Shown here piece after piece: positions 8,293-16,495 of a stretch of 64,000 nt of DNA; within the stretch, counting starts at the first letter, position 1; every line of letters starts with the position of its first letter. A model generated the notes under the pieces. It made no database searches and was not told the DNA's origin. It saw only the letters and a program-made list of their open reading frames with translations. Source of the DNA: Aurantimonas sp965217685. GTDB taxonomy: Bacteria; Pseudomonadota; Alphaproteobacteria; Rhizobiales; Rhizobiaceae. Made by a program: the position numbers and the translations under genes. The stretch covers positions 744,001 to 808,000 of the forward strand of contig CBDCIZ010000003.1 of assembly GCA_965217685.1 (NCBI GenBank), in the 5' to 3' direction.

Positions 8293-9311
8293 TTGATGGC
8301 GCCCGCGGACTCCCCTGTGACGCCATCAGAACCGGCCGCCGACGATGCCGCGACCGCGGTGATCGCCGCTTCATAAACGCCCTGATCGAGAAGCTTGTCG
8401 GCTGCGGCCTTGATGATCGGCAGCGCCTTCTCGCGAAATTCCGGCTTTGGCTCGACCATTTTCACGCCGGCCTTTTCGATCAGCCCGATAATCCTCTTGT
8501 TTTCCTCGGCCGCGGCCTCGCTGCCGGCTTGCGTGGCGTCATCGACGGCCGTCTGCAGGGCCTGCTGCTGCTTCTCGTCAAGGCCCTTCCAGAAGTCGAG
8601 ATTGGCCATCACCGTCACGTAGCTCTGCTGGTGCTTCGTCGCGATCAGGTACTTCTGGACCTCGTAGAGTTTGCGCCCGTAGATATTGCTGAGCATGTTC
8701 TCCTGTGCGTCGATGACACCCGTCTGGAGAGCCGAGAAAACCTCAGGCGACGGCATCGGCGTGGTGATGGCGCCCATGCCGGACCAGATGTCGATCCAGA
8801 GCGGGATTTCCGGCATGCGGATTTTGATGCCCTGCAATTCCGGCAGTGTCTCGAACGCCTTGTTCGACGTCGCCCAGCGTGCACCCTGATAATAAGTGCC
8901 GAGGAACTTGGCGTTCCCCTTCTCTTCAAGCGTCGCCTTCATCTTGTCGCCGATGGGGCCAGCAAGAAAACGCCGAACGCTGTCATAGTCAGGGAAGAGG
9001 TAGGGTACGAGCGTCGCGTCGAGATTCGGGAAGTATTCGGACGCATGGATTACGCCCATGTGGATCTGCGTCTCGCCAATGCGCACGAGGTCGATGAGTT
9101 CGTTTTCACCGCCGAGTGTGCCGTCGAGAAAGATGTCGAGCTTCATGTCCGGTTCGGACTTCGTCAAATCCTCCTTCAGCGTTTCAACGACGACTTTATT
9201 GACGCCGTTGTCCGGCACCGTCGATGCCAGTGTCACGGTCTGTGCCGAGACACTTCCCGCGAACATCATTGTCAGTCCGGCCAAAAGGGCCGCGATCCTG
9301 GTCACCTGCAT
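8289..9311 (-). CDS. dctP: TRAP transporter solute-binding protein (DctP type)
   Basis: A 340-residue periplasmic protein with a signal peptide (MQVTRIAALLAGLTMMFAGS, cleaved near VSAQT). DctP family features include the KIRMPEIPLW segment with the substrate-carboxylate Arg near 175, TPMPSPEVFSALQTGVIDAQE (here described by its core SPEVFSALQTGVIDAQE) and the YEVQKYLI strand. GGAGG lies upstream of the ATG. The C-terminus carries an alanine/serine-rich tail. The specificity is unknown, but the operon partner is an isocitrate-lyase-type enzyme, which suggests a branched di- or tricarboxylate. Confidence 0.93.
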   Translation of the reverse strand: MQVTRIAALLAGLTMMFAGSVSAQTVTLASTVPDNGVNKVVVETLKEDLTKSEPDMKLDIFLDGTLGGENELIDLVRIGETQIHMGVIHASEYFPNLDATLVPYLFPDYDSVRRFLAGPIGDKMKATLEEKGNAKFLGTYYQGARWATSNKAFETLPELQGIKIRMPEIPLWIDIWSGMGAITTPMPSPEVFSALQTGVIDAQENMLSNIYGRKLYEVQKYLIATKHQQSYVTVMANLDFWKGLDEKQQQALQTAVDDATQAGSEAAAEENKRIIGLIEKAGVKMVEPKPEFREKALPIIKAAADKLLDQGVYEAAITAVAASSAAGSDGVTGESAGAIK

Positions 9312-9355
9312 TGTCTTTCCTCCCGTTAAAATTTAGATTTGTCCGCTTTGGGTCC

Positions 9356-10225
9356 TCAGGCGTGGGCGTTCCGTTTCTCGAATTCCCAAACCCGATCGAA
9401 TCCCATCAGCCGGCTGAAGCTGTCGAAGTTGTAGAGATTGGCCTGACCGGCCGACGCCCCCGACGACACCAGATCGCCGTAGGCGCGCTCGAGCGCCGTT
9501 GCCGTCGACAAGAATCCGATGGCTGGGAAGATCGCGAGACTGAAACCGAGCTCGCCAAGACGTTTGGCGTCGAGCACCGGCGTGCGCCCGCCTTCAACCA
9601 TGTTCGCAATGAGAAGCTTGTGACCAAACCGCTCGCCAATCTGGCGCAATTCGTCCTCGCTCTCGGGCGATTCGACGAAAAGGATGTCGGCGCCGGCTTC
9701 GTCGTAAGCGGCCATCCGGTCCATCGCCTCAGCAAGACCATGCTCGGTGCGAGCATCCGTGCGGGCGATGATCAGGAATTCGTCGCTCTGGCGAGCCTCG
9801 ACAGCAACGCGAATCTTGTCCGCCATTTCCTGCTTGGGGATGACCGGACGATTGAGCGTATGTCCGCATTTCTTCGGGAATACCTGATCTTCGATCTGGA
9901 TCGCGGAAGCGCCCGCGCGCTCGTATTCCTTTACGGTCATGTCGACGTTGAGAAGGCCGCCATAACCGGTGTCGCCGTCGGCGACGAGTGGAATGCCCGC
10001 CTCTTTCGCGACCCGGCCCATGACGCTCACGCGATCGATCATATCGCGGAAGGATGCTAGGCCTGCGTCTGGAATGCCGAGATGCGACGCAACTGTCCCG
10101 TATCCGGTCATGTAAAGAACCTTCGCCCTGGCCGCGATGGCCATGCGGATCGAAATCATATCGTAGATACCGGGCGCGACTGTGCAGCCGGGCTCAGTTA
10201 GAATTGTTTTTAGGCTCGACGTCAT
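9356..10225 (-). CDS. Isocitrate lyase/PEP mutase superfamily enzyme (methylisocitrate-lyase or oxaloacetate-decarboxylase like)
   Basis: A 289-residue (beta/alpha)8 enzyme. The Mg-binding motif DGDTGYGG is at 83-90, and a KKCGH loop at 118-122 carries the catalytic cysteine (Cys120) found in carbon-carbon lyases such as PrpB. PEP mutases lack this Cys, so a lyase acting on a 2-substituted malate or isocitrate-like acid is the better reading. I chose the ATG at 10225 behind GGGAGG; an upstream in-frame extension to 10312 would cover the divergent promoter. It is the first gene of the operon feeding DctPQM and faces a GntR regulator. Confidence 0.85.
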   Translation of the reverse strand: MTSSLKTILTEPGCTVAPGIYDMISIRMAIAARAKVLYMTGYGTVASHLGIPDAGLASFRDMIDRVSVMGRVAKEAGIPLVADGDTGYGGLLNVDMTVKEYERAGASAIQIEDQVFPKKCGHTLNRPVIPKQEMADKIRVAVEARQSDEFLIIARTDARTEHGLAEAMDRMAAYDEAGADILFVESPESEDELRQIGERFGHKLLIANMVEGGRTPVLDAKRLGELGFSLAIFPAIGFLSTATALERAYGDLVSSGASAGQANLYNFDSFSRLMGFDRVWEFEKRNAHA

Positions 10226-10240
10226 AGATACCTCCCTATT

Positions 10241-10250
10241 TTGGATACAA
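10241..10250. promoter_or_regulatory. Possible GntR operator, first copy
   Basis: TTGGATACAA lies 16 bases upstream of the lyase-type gene. It is close to the FadR-subfamily palindrome type TTGTATACAA. A related site lies at 10292-10302 in the same divergent region. Weak evidence based on symmetry and location. Confidence 0.3.
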
Positions 10251-10291
10251 GCCTGATGCGAAGGGTGATAAAATGCAAGCGAATATGAATT

Positions 10292-10302
10292 CTGGTATAC
10301 AG
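10292..10302. promoter_or_regulatory. Possible GntR operator, second copy
   Basis: CTGGTATACAG has a GTATAC core and near-perfect symmetry and lies about 26-36 bases upstream of the GntR start. Together with the site at 10241 it fits co-repression of both divergent genes by the GntR protein. Confidence 0.35.
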
Positions 10303-10327
10303 AAGACGGCATTTAGTGAGTGATATC

Positions 10328-11014
10328 ATGCAACCGGGCGCTGCCGACGAAGCCTATCGGTTCATCAGGGATGGTATTGTCTCTGACCGGTTTCCAGAGG
10401 GATCACGTCTCGCGGAAGAAGAGTTGGCGCGGTTGTCCGGGTTGAGCCGCACGCCTGTCCGGGAAGCTATCAAACGTCTGGCTGCGGAGGGTTTTGCGAT
10501 TACCAAGCCGCGGTCCAGTGCAACGGTGGCCTCCTGGAGCAGCGACAAAGTCGCGGGTTTGTTTGGCACAAGAGCGGTGCTCGAAAGCTATGGCTGCTCT
10601 CTCGTTGCCAGGAATGCGACGGAAGCCGATATTCGCTGCCTTGAGGCTATGTGCGATCACATGGAAGGATTGTTGAATGGCCCGGATGACGATTTTCTAA
10701 GGGAATTTTCACAGTCCAATACCGAATTCCACATTCAGCTTCTCAAAATGTCAGGAAACAGGCACCTTCTCAGTGTCGCCGCACCGATGATCGATCTGGC
10801 CTTGATCATGCGAACCTACCGGAAGTTCTCGTCGGAAAGAATTCGCCGAAGCTGCAGTGACCACCGCGACATTGTCGCGGCCATTTCACGTGGAGATACG
10901 GCATGGGCTGAAGCCGCAATGAAGTCCCATATACTTGCGTCAATCGATATTGCTGCAAATGCAGCTTCCGCGTCAGGCAATGAAGTCTACAGCAAAGCCG
11001 GCGCAGTTCGATGA
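10328..11014 (+). CDS. GntR family transcriptional regulator (FCD/FadR subfamily)
   Basis: A regulator of 228 residues from the ATG at 10328; a GTG at 10316 is an alternative. The winged helix-turn-helix is clear: GSRLAEEELARLSGLSRTPV leading to REAIKRLAAEGF. It is followed by an all-helical FCD ligand domain with the metal/ligand-type histidines in NTEFHIQLLKMSGNRHLL and DHRDIVAAISRGD. It is divergent from the lyase-DctPQM operon, and two palindromes lie between them, so it probably represses that operon until its ligand is imported. Confidence 0.9.
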   Translation: MQPGAADEAYRFIRDGIVSDRFPEGSRLAEEELARLSGLSRTPVREAIKRLAAEGFAITKPRSSATVASWSSDKVAGLFGTRAVLESYGCSLVARNATEADIRCLEAMCDHMEGLLNGPDDDFLREFSQSNTEFHIQLLKMSGNRHLLSVAAPMIDLALIMRTYRKFSSERIRRSCSDHRDIVAAISRGDTAWAEAAMKSHILASIDIAANAASASGNEVYSKAGAVR

Positions 11015-11018
11015 ACCC

Positions 11019-11267
11019 TTACCCCGTTTGCTCGTCACCAGGTACGGATTTTGCCAGCAGCCTGTAAACGGATGTGCGACCGATCTTCATTCGGCGTGCA
11101 ATCGCAGCGGGTCCGAACTTTTCTTCGAGACGAAGTCTGTTGACCTTCGCGACATCGATCGCAGATTTGCGGCCGGTGTAAAAGCCGCTCGGCTTGGCGG
11201 CCTGGATACCTTCGAGTTGGCGCTCGCGCCTAAGATTGGTCTCGAACTCGGCAAAAACGCCCAGCAT
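11019..11267 (-). pseudogene. Serine recombinase C-terminal fragment
   Basis: The 82-codon frame opens MLGVFAEFETNLRRERQLEG, the end of the catalytic domain and start of the E-helix of resolvases. It continues through a GFYTGRKSAIDVAKV linker to the DNA-binding helix-turn-helix (GPAAIARRMKIGRTSVYRLL). The N-terminal catalytic region with the active serine is missing; homology stops near 11285. It converges tail to tail with the GntR gene only four bases away. With the fragment at 6168-6392 it brackets the transporter/lyase cassette. Confidence 0.75.
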
Positions 11268-11621
11268 GTCGAGGAACGCCTTATACTAACGGCCCTAATT
11301 TTGACCGTTGCCCATGATCTAGTTGTGATTTGTGCGGCGCCGCGCCGACCTGTCCGATCGTCGACACCATCGCCACCACCTTCAACCTTTGACCGTCGCC
11401 GCGGAACGTTTCCCACGCTTGGAACCGCGTCGTCGACACGAAACTCGCTTTTCACTGTGCGGTCACCGGCATCAAGCTGCCGATGCCTCCATCAAAGCTG
11501 ATGTTCGGATTTCGGAATCATCCGCCCTGAGGCCGCCAACGCGGGACGCATTGTGCCCTTTTGATAAGCGAAATGAACGGAATGATCCCCTGGCCACTCA
11601 CCACTCGGCCGCTGTAAACGC
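11268..11621. other. Intergenic stretch without a supported gene
   Basis: No frame here has a recognisable domain or a good ribosome-binding site. The left edge is the break point of the recombinase fragment. Short frames such as 11332-11760 (plus strand) run into the next gene on the opposite strand and look like chance. The stretch is probably insertion debris too worn to identify. Confidence 0.4.
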
Positions 11622-12305
11622 TCAGACGACACTCTTCACGCGGTCCCAGGTGTTCATGAGGTGCCGGGCGAGCACCGCGCCAAGGCGCTTGCCGTCGCGG
11701 CGCCTTAGCGCTTCGGCCATCTCTTCGTGCTCACCCACAGCATCTGCCCAGGCACGTTGACCCTGATTGCCGAGAAAACGAATGCGTTTCAAACGTGACT
11801 GAATGGTCGCCTGGACGTCGATGAGCATGTTGTTGCGCGAGAGCTGGGCAATGCCTGAATGGATCGCCTGGTTCAGCTTGTAATACTGAAGGCGCTCCCG
11901 TTTTTCATAAAGTGCAATCATCGCGTCATGAAGTGCCAGGAGTTCGGCCAGTTCCTCATCGCTGGCGCGTTCGCAGGCCAGCCGTCCCGCGAGTTTCTCG
12001 AGTTCCGCAAGAACTTCGAGCATCGAAATCACGTCTTGTGGTGAAAGCCGTTTGACCACGCTGCCCCTTGCCGGGCGAATATCGATCAGGCCCTCGCCGG
12101 CGAGCGTTCGCAGCGCCTCGCGAAGCGGCGTTCTCGATACGCCGAGGGTCTGGACCAGAACCGCCTCGTTGATCCTCTGATCCGGCTCCAGATGGCCTTC
12201 GATGATCATGTCGCGGATCCGGCTGGCCACCTGCTCGTGCAGCGTCTGGCGCTGAATGAACCCGCTTTCATGGCCATCGGGCGGCTCGGTATTCGTCTCG
12301 CTCAC
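11622..12305 (-). CDS. GntR family transcriptional regulator (FCD subfamily)
   Basis: About 227 residues from the GTG at 12305; a TTG at 12344 would add 13. The winged helix-turn-helix reads DQRINEAVLVQTLGVSRTPL and continues REALRTLAGEGLIDIRPARG. The C-terminal helical FCD domain holds the conserved NQAIHSGIAQLSRN and GEHEEMAEALRRRD segments. It is divergent from pdxA-dctPQM, and a palindrome lies between them at 12371-12391, making it the likely local repressor. It is not closely similar to the GntR at 10328, so the two modules are regulated separately. Confidence 0.9.
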   Translation of the reverse strand: MSETNTEPPDGHESGFIQRQTLHEQVASRIRDMIIEGHLEPDQRINEAVLVQTLGVSRTPLREALRTLAGEGLIDIRPARGSVVKRLSPQDVISMLEVLAELEKLAGRLACERASDEELAELLALHDAMIALYEKRERLQYYKLNQAIHSGIAQLSRNNMLIDVQATIQSRLKRIRFLGNQGQRAWADAVGEHEEMAEALRRRDGKRLGAVLARHLMNTWDRVKSVV

Positions 12306-12370
12306 GGCACCATGCTCTCCGGTTGGTCGTGACGCTTCTAACAAAAAAGCATTGTGCTCACCTAAAAAAA

Positions 12371-12391
12371 TATCGTATGCAAAATGCGATA
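12371..12391. promoter_or_regulatory. Putative operator for the GntR/pdxA divergent region
   Basis: A 21-base imperfect palindrome has outer arms TATCG and CGATA, with AT/AT pairs also matching one base further in (TATCGTAT then ATGCGATA). It lies 26-46 bases upstream of the pdxA start, where a repressor would block transcription. Confidence 0.45.
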
Positions 12392-12416
12392 TCCAGTAGA
12401 AGGGATGTGTCAGACC

Positions 12417-13493
12417 ATGCAGGAACCTCTTGTCGTCGCCTTTGCGCTCGGCGATCCCGCGGGCATCAGTCCCGAACTCGCCGCTCGCTTGATCAGCGAA
12501 AGCGCGGACATTCCGGCCAAGCTACTGATTCTCGGCGACCGACGGATCCTCGACATGGGGGCCGGCCACGCCGGCATCACTCTGGACTTGCCGACGGTCA
12601 AGCTCGAGGAGCTCGGACCGCGACGGGTGGAGGAATCCTGCTTCGTCGATCTGCGGAACTGCGACCCAGCCGATCTTGAGATCGGCGTGGCCAGCGCCGC
12701 CGGCGGCAGCGCTGCGCTCGCAAATTTTCGTGGCGCTCTCCTGGCAGCCAAGGGCGGCCATGCCGATACGGTATTCTTCACCCCGTTCAACAAGCGCGCG
12801 ATGCGACTTGCTGAATCAGACTATGTGGACGAGATCGGCTTTGTGAACCGGACTATCGCAGCAGCCCGCAGCGGCAGCGAGTTCAATGTCCTCGACGAGG
12901 TCTGGAACGCTCGCTGTACGTCGCACATCCCGCTGTCGCAGGTCGCCGGCGCGCTCAGCGAGGAGCGCGTGTTCAAGAGCCTGATGTTGACCATTGAGAC
13001 AATGCGAAGTGCGGGTTTCGAGCGGCCGCGTATTGGCGTTGCCGCGCTCAATCCCCATGCCGGGGACGGCGGCAATTTTGGATACGAGGACGACGAGATT
13101 ATCCTGCCGGCGGTGGAACGGGCGAAGGCCCGTCAGATGGCCGTAGCTGGTCCTATTCCTTCCGACACCGTATTCATGCGAGCCCTCAAGGGCGAGTTCG
13201 ACGCGGTACTCACGATGTATCACGACCAGGGACAGATCGCGATGAAGCTCATCGGCTTCGATCGCGGCGTGACCCTCATCGCCGGCTACCCGTTCCCGAT
13301 CGTTACTCCGGCGCACGGCACCGCCTACGACATCGCCGGTCAGGGCCTCGCCAATCCGGGCGCCGGACGCAAGGCCCTTGAACTCGGGCTGAAGCTTGCA
13401 GGGCGCCAGCGCGACGCCGCGGTCGACGCGCCACTTCCGGACCGGACCCTGGCCGCGCTTTTCAGCCAAGGGGTTCAGCCCTCCCCCGCCTGA
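12417..13493 (+). CDS. PdxA family 4-phospho-hydroxyacid dehydrogenase (PdxA2-like)
   Basis: A 358-residue NAD-dependent oxidative decarboxylase of the PdxA family. Conserved motifs are LGDPAGISPELAARL at the N-terminus, the metal-binding His in NPHAGDGGNFGYEDDE, and YHDQGQIAMK. PdxA itself acts on 4-phosphohydroxy-threonine in vitamin B6 synthesis. Paralogues beside TRAP or other transporters and GntR regulators (PdxA2) oxidise 4-phospho-threonate or 4-phospho-erythronate in C4 sugar-acid catabolism. The context here, first gene of a GntR/dctPQM operon and no ksgA or surA neighbour, favours the catabolic form. The partner DUF1537 kinase is not in the window. Starts at 12405 and 12384 are possible but poorly spaced from AAGGG. 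Confidence 0.88.
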   Translation: MQEPLVVAFALGDPAGISPELAARLISESADIPAKLLILGDRRILDMGAGHAGITLDLPTVKLEELGPRRVEESCFVDLRNCDPADLEIGVASAAGGSAALANFRGALLAAKGGHADTVFFTPFNKRAMRLAESDYVDEIGFVNRTIAAARSGSEFNVLDEVWNARCTSHIPLSQVAGALSEERVFKSLMLTIETMRSAGFERPRIGVAALNPHAGDGGNFGYEDDEIILPAVERAKARQMAVAGPIPSDTVFMRALKGEFDAVLTMYHDQGQIAMKLIGFDRGVTLIAGYPFPIVTPAHGTAYDIAGQGLANPGAGRKALELGLKLAGRQRDAAVDAPLPDRTLAALFSQGVQPSPA

Positions 13494-13574
13494 GGCGTGG
13501 GACGTGGGAACCGCTGCAAAACCTGTGAACGGGACGACCAGTAGCCAGTTTTTAACGCAGATGGGAGGAATGAC

Positions 13575-14555
13575 ATGACGCAGACCACTTTGAAGGCACT
13601 TCTTGCCGGTGCCGTCCTGCTTGCCACTGGCGTCGCGGCCAGTGCGCAGGAAGAGATCATTTTTGGCCTCAGCGCCGCGTCGGGCTCGCTTCAGGAGCGC
13701 ACCGCCAGCGAATTTGCCAAACGCGCCAACGAAAAGCTCGGCGACAAGGCCGTGGTGAAGGTGTTCGACTCCTCGCAGCTCGGCAAGGACAAGGACATGA
13801 TGCAGAAGATCAAGCTCGGGACGATGCAGATCACACTGCCGTCTTCGACCATGCCGGAGGTCGCACCCGAATACGCGATCTTCGACCTGCCGTTCCTGAT
13901 CAAGGATCGCGACCAGCTGGCGCAGATCGACAAGACGCTGTTCAAGGACGTGCTGGTGCCCGCCGCCGAGGCGCAGGGCTATCGTCCACTCGCAATCTGG
14001 GAGAACGGGTTTCGCCAGATCACCAACAACGCCCGGCCAATCAACACGCCAGCCGATCTCGACGGGCTGAAGATCCGGACCCCGAATTCGTCCTGGCGTG
14101 TGGCGATGTTCAAGGCCTACGGCGCTAATCCTACGCCGATGTCCTTCTCCGAAGTTTTCGTTGCGCTACAGACTGGTGTCATCGACGGGCAGGAGAACCC
14201 GCTCACCAACATCGAGGCAGGCAAGCTCGACGAGGTGCAGAAATATCTGTCACTGACCGGGCACGTCTACTCGCCCGCTTATCCGACGGTCGGCATTGCC
14301 GCTTTCGAAAAGCTCGATCCGGAGATTCAGGATGTTCTGGCAACGACTGCGCAGGAAGTCGCCGTTTGGGCTCGTGAGCAAGGCGCGTCGGAGGACGGCA
14401 AGCTGCTCCAGGAGCTGAAGGACTCCGGCATGGAGGTCAACGAGGCCGATCATCAGGCCTTCGTCGACGCGTCCAAGCCGCTTTACGAGAAGTTCGCCAA
14501 CGAAGTCGAAGGCGGCCAGGCGATGATCGACAGGGTGCAGTCGCTCACCGACTGA
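13575..14555 (+). CDS. dctP: TRAP transporter solute-binding protein (DctP type)
   Basis: A 326-residue periplasmic binding protein with a signal peptide cleaved near VAASAQ. GGGAGGA precedes the ATG. Family elements are visible: LDGLKIRTPNSSWRVAMFKA with the carboxylate-binding Arg, MSFSEVFVALQTGVIDGQEN, and LDEVQKYLSLTGHVYSP. It lies 81 bases after the pdxA-type gene. A C4 sugar acid such as threonate or erythronate is a plausible ligand by context, not by sequence. Confidence 0.94.
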   Translation: MTQTTLKALLAGAVLLATGVAASAQEEIIFGLSAASGSLQERTASEFAKRANEKLGDKAVVKVFDSSQLGKDKDMMQKIKLGTMQITLPSSTMPEVAPEYAIFDLPFLIKDRDQLAQIDKTLFKDVLVPAAEAQGYRPLAIWENGFRQITNNARPINTPADLDGLKIRTPNSSWRVAMFKAYGANPTPMSFSEVFVALQTGVIDGQENPLTNIEAGKLDEVQKYLSLTGHVYSPAYPTVGIAAFEKLDPEIQDVLATTAQEVAVWAREQGASEDGKLLQELKDSGMEVNEADHQAFVDASKPLYEKFANEVEGGQAMIDRVQSLTD

Positions 14556-14573
14556 TCCCGAAACGTCAATTGC

Positions 14574-14597
14574 GGGGGCCGGGACGGACCGGGCCCC
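14574..14597 (+). terminator. Hairpin between dctP and dctQ
   Basis: GGGGCCGG, a six-base loop and CCGGGCCCC pair as an eight-base stem with one bulge, 19 bases after the dctP stop. No T-tract follows. Its position matches that of hairpins in four other transporters of this window, so a role in lowering membrane-subunit expression or stabilising the upstream mRNA is inferred. Confidence 0.5.
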
Positions 14598-14657
14598 TCG
14601 CATTCGCCGCGCGCGCCACGCCGCACCGGTCCCGTCCCATCCTTGGAAAATCTGCCC

Positions 14658-15215
14658 ATGTCACGGCTCGCCCGCTGGCTCGACATCGCCCTTCAGGCCG
14701 CGACGCTGTTCCTGCTGATCGCCCTCACCGGGGTCGTGCTTCTGGGCGTCGGCTTTCGCTATTCCGGCCATTCGCTGATCTGGTACGACGAGATCGCCTC
14801 GGTGATGCTCGCCTGGATCACGTTTACGGGGGCGGCGCTGGCGACGATGCGCAACGCCCATCTCGGCTTCAGCGGCCTTCTGTTCGCGCTGCCGGAGAAT
14901 AGCCGGACGATTCTGTTTATCGTCGTCGAGGTGATCTTCATCGCCGTCTTCGTCGTGATCGGCTGGGCCGGCTGGGCGATCCTCGACATTTTCGGCAACG
15001 AGACGCTGATCTCCGTTCGCTTTGTTTCCCGCAGCTTCGTGCAGGCGATCCTGCCGGTCAGTGCCGCATTGATTGTTCTGGCGCGGCTCCTGACCCTGTC
15101 GGAGCGCTATCGCGACGTCCGTGAGGGATACGACCCTGAGCGGCGCGAGATCGAGGCCGAGATCGCGAGAGCCGAGACCGAAATGGGCGTCGCGCGCGCC
15201 GGAGAGCCGAAATGA
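14658..15215 (+). CDS. dctQ: TRAP transporter small permease (DctQ type)
   Basis: A 185-residue protein with four membrane segments and the family stretch WYDEIASVMLAWITFTGAAL. The ATG at 14658 gives the normal DctQ N-terminus (MSRLARWLDIALQ). The C-terminus is a charged cytoplasmic tail rich in Glu and Arg. It overlaps the dctM start by four bases (ATGA). Confidence 0.92.
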   Translation: MSRLARWLDIALQAATLFLLIALTGVVLLGVGFRYSGHSLIWYDEIASVMLAWITFTGAALATMRNAHLGFSGLLFALPENSRTILFIVVEVIFIAVFVVIGWAGWAILDIFGNETLISVRFVSRSFVQAILPVSAALIVLARLLTLSERYRDVREGYDPERREIEAEIARAETEMGVARAGEPK

Positions 15216-16495
15216 CCGAGGCTTTCATCCTGCTGCTGATGTTCGTGCTGATCGCCGTTGGCCTGCCGATCGCGGTCGCCATCCTCGCCAGCGCTCTGGT
15301 CGGCGTCTACGTGCTGAACGGCCATCTCGGCTTTCTCAACGCCGCGCTGTCGGTCTTCGACGGTGCGACCAGCTTTCCCCTCATCGCCATACCGCTGTTC
15401 ATCCTGGCTGGAGCGCTGATGAACACCGGCGGCATCTCGAAGCGGCTGATCGCCTTCGTCTCGGCAATGATCGGCTTCCTTCGCGGCGGCCTTGCGATGG
15501 TCAATGTCGGCGTGTCGCTGTTCTTCGCCGAGATTTCAGGTTCCGCCGTCGCCGATGTCGCGGCGATCGGCTCGGTGCTGATACCGGCGATGAAGAAGAA
15601 GGGCTACTCGCCCTATCTCGCCGCCGCCGTCACCTCCTCCTCCGCCTCGCTGGCGATCATCATCCCGCCATCGATTCCGATGATCCTCTACGGGGCCCTG
15701 TCCGACACCTCGATTGTTCGGCTCTTCGTCGCTGGCATCGTGCCCGGATTGCTCGGTGGTCTCGGGATGATGGCGCTGTCATACTATTTCGCCGTTCGCT
15801 ACGACCTGCCACGCGAAGAGGCCTTCAGCCTTTGCCGGCTCTGGCATGCGACGAAAGACGCTGCCTGGGCGCTGATCCTGCCGGTGATCATCCTCGGCGG
15901 CATCTTTGGCGGCTTCGTCACCGCCACCGAGGGGGCCGGGCTGGCGGTCGTTGCAGCGTTGCTAATTGGCGGCTTCGTCTATCGCGAGATCGACCTTCGC
16001 AAACTCTATTTTGCGCTGATCGACGGGGTGATCCAGACCGCCGTCGTCATGCTGCTGGTCGCGACCTCGGCGGTCCTCGGCCTCTATCTGACCGAGACCG
16101 AGATGCCGCAGCGCCTGGCCGCCAGCATCACCACGCTGACCACGGACAAATTCCTCGTCCTGATGATCATCAACGTCTTCCTCTTGTTCGTCGGCATGGT
16201 CCTGCACGGGGCTGCGGCGATCATCCTGACGGTGCCGATCTTCATGCCGCTGGTCCACCAGATCGGCATCGATCCAATCCAGTTCGGCATCCTGTTGACG
16301 CTGAACATCGCCCTCGGACAGCAGACGCCGCCGGTCGCCAGCGTGCTGGTCACAGCCTGCTCGATCGCTCGCACCGACATCTGGAGGACGACGAAGACGA
16401 ACTTGCCCTTCATCGGCGTTCTCTTCCTCATTCTGATGCTGGTCACCTACGTCCCGGCAGTTTCGCTTTCACTTGTAGACGTTTTTTACAAATAG
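15212..16495 (+). CDS. dctM: TRAP transporter large permease (DctM type)
   Basis: A 427-residue DctM subunit. Motifs include FPLIAIPLFILAGALMNTGG near 55-74, the SLFFAEISGSAVADVAAIGS region near 105-124 and IIIPPSIPMILYGALSD near 148-164. It ends the GntR-controlled pdxA-dctPQM operon. No obvious terminator follows; the next 450 bases contain relic sequence. Confidence 0.95.
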   Translation: MTEAFILLLMFVLIAVGLPIAVAILASALVGVYVLNGHLGFLNAALSVFDGATSFPLIAIPLFILAGALMNTGGISKRLIAFVSAMIGFLRGGLAMVNVGVSLFFAEISGSAVADVAAIGSVLIPAMKKKGYSPYLAAAVTSSSASLAIIIPPSIPMILYGALSDTSIVRLFVAGIVPGLLGGLGMMALSYYFAVRYDLPREEAFSLCRLWHATKDAAWALILPVIILGGIFGGFVTATEGAGLAVVAALLIGGFVYREIDLRKLYFALIDGVIQTAVVMLLVATSAVLGLYLTETEMPQRLAASITTLTTDKFLVLMIINVFLLFVGMVLHGAAAIILTVPIFMPLVHQIGIDPIQFGILLTLNIALGQQTPPVASVLVTACSIARTDIWRTTKTNLPFIGVLFLILMLVTYVPAVSLSLVDVFYK

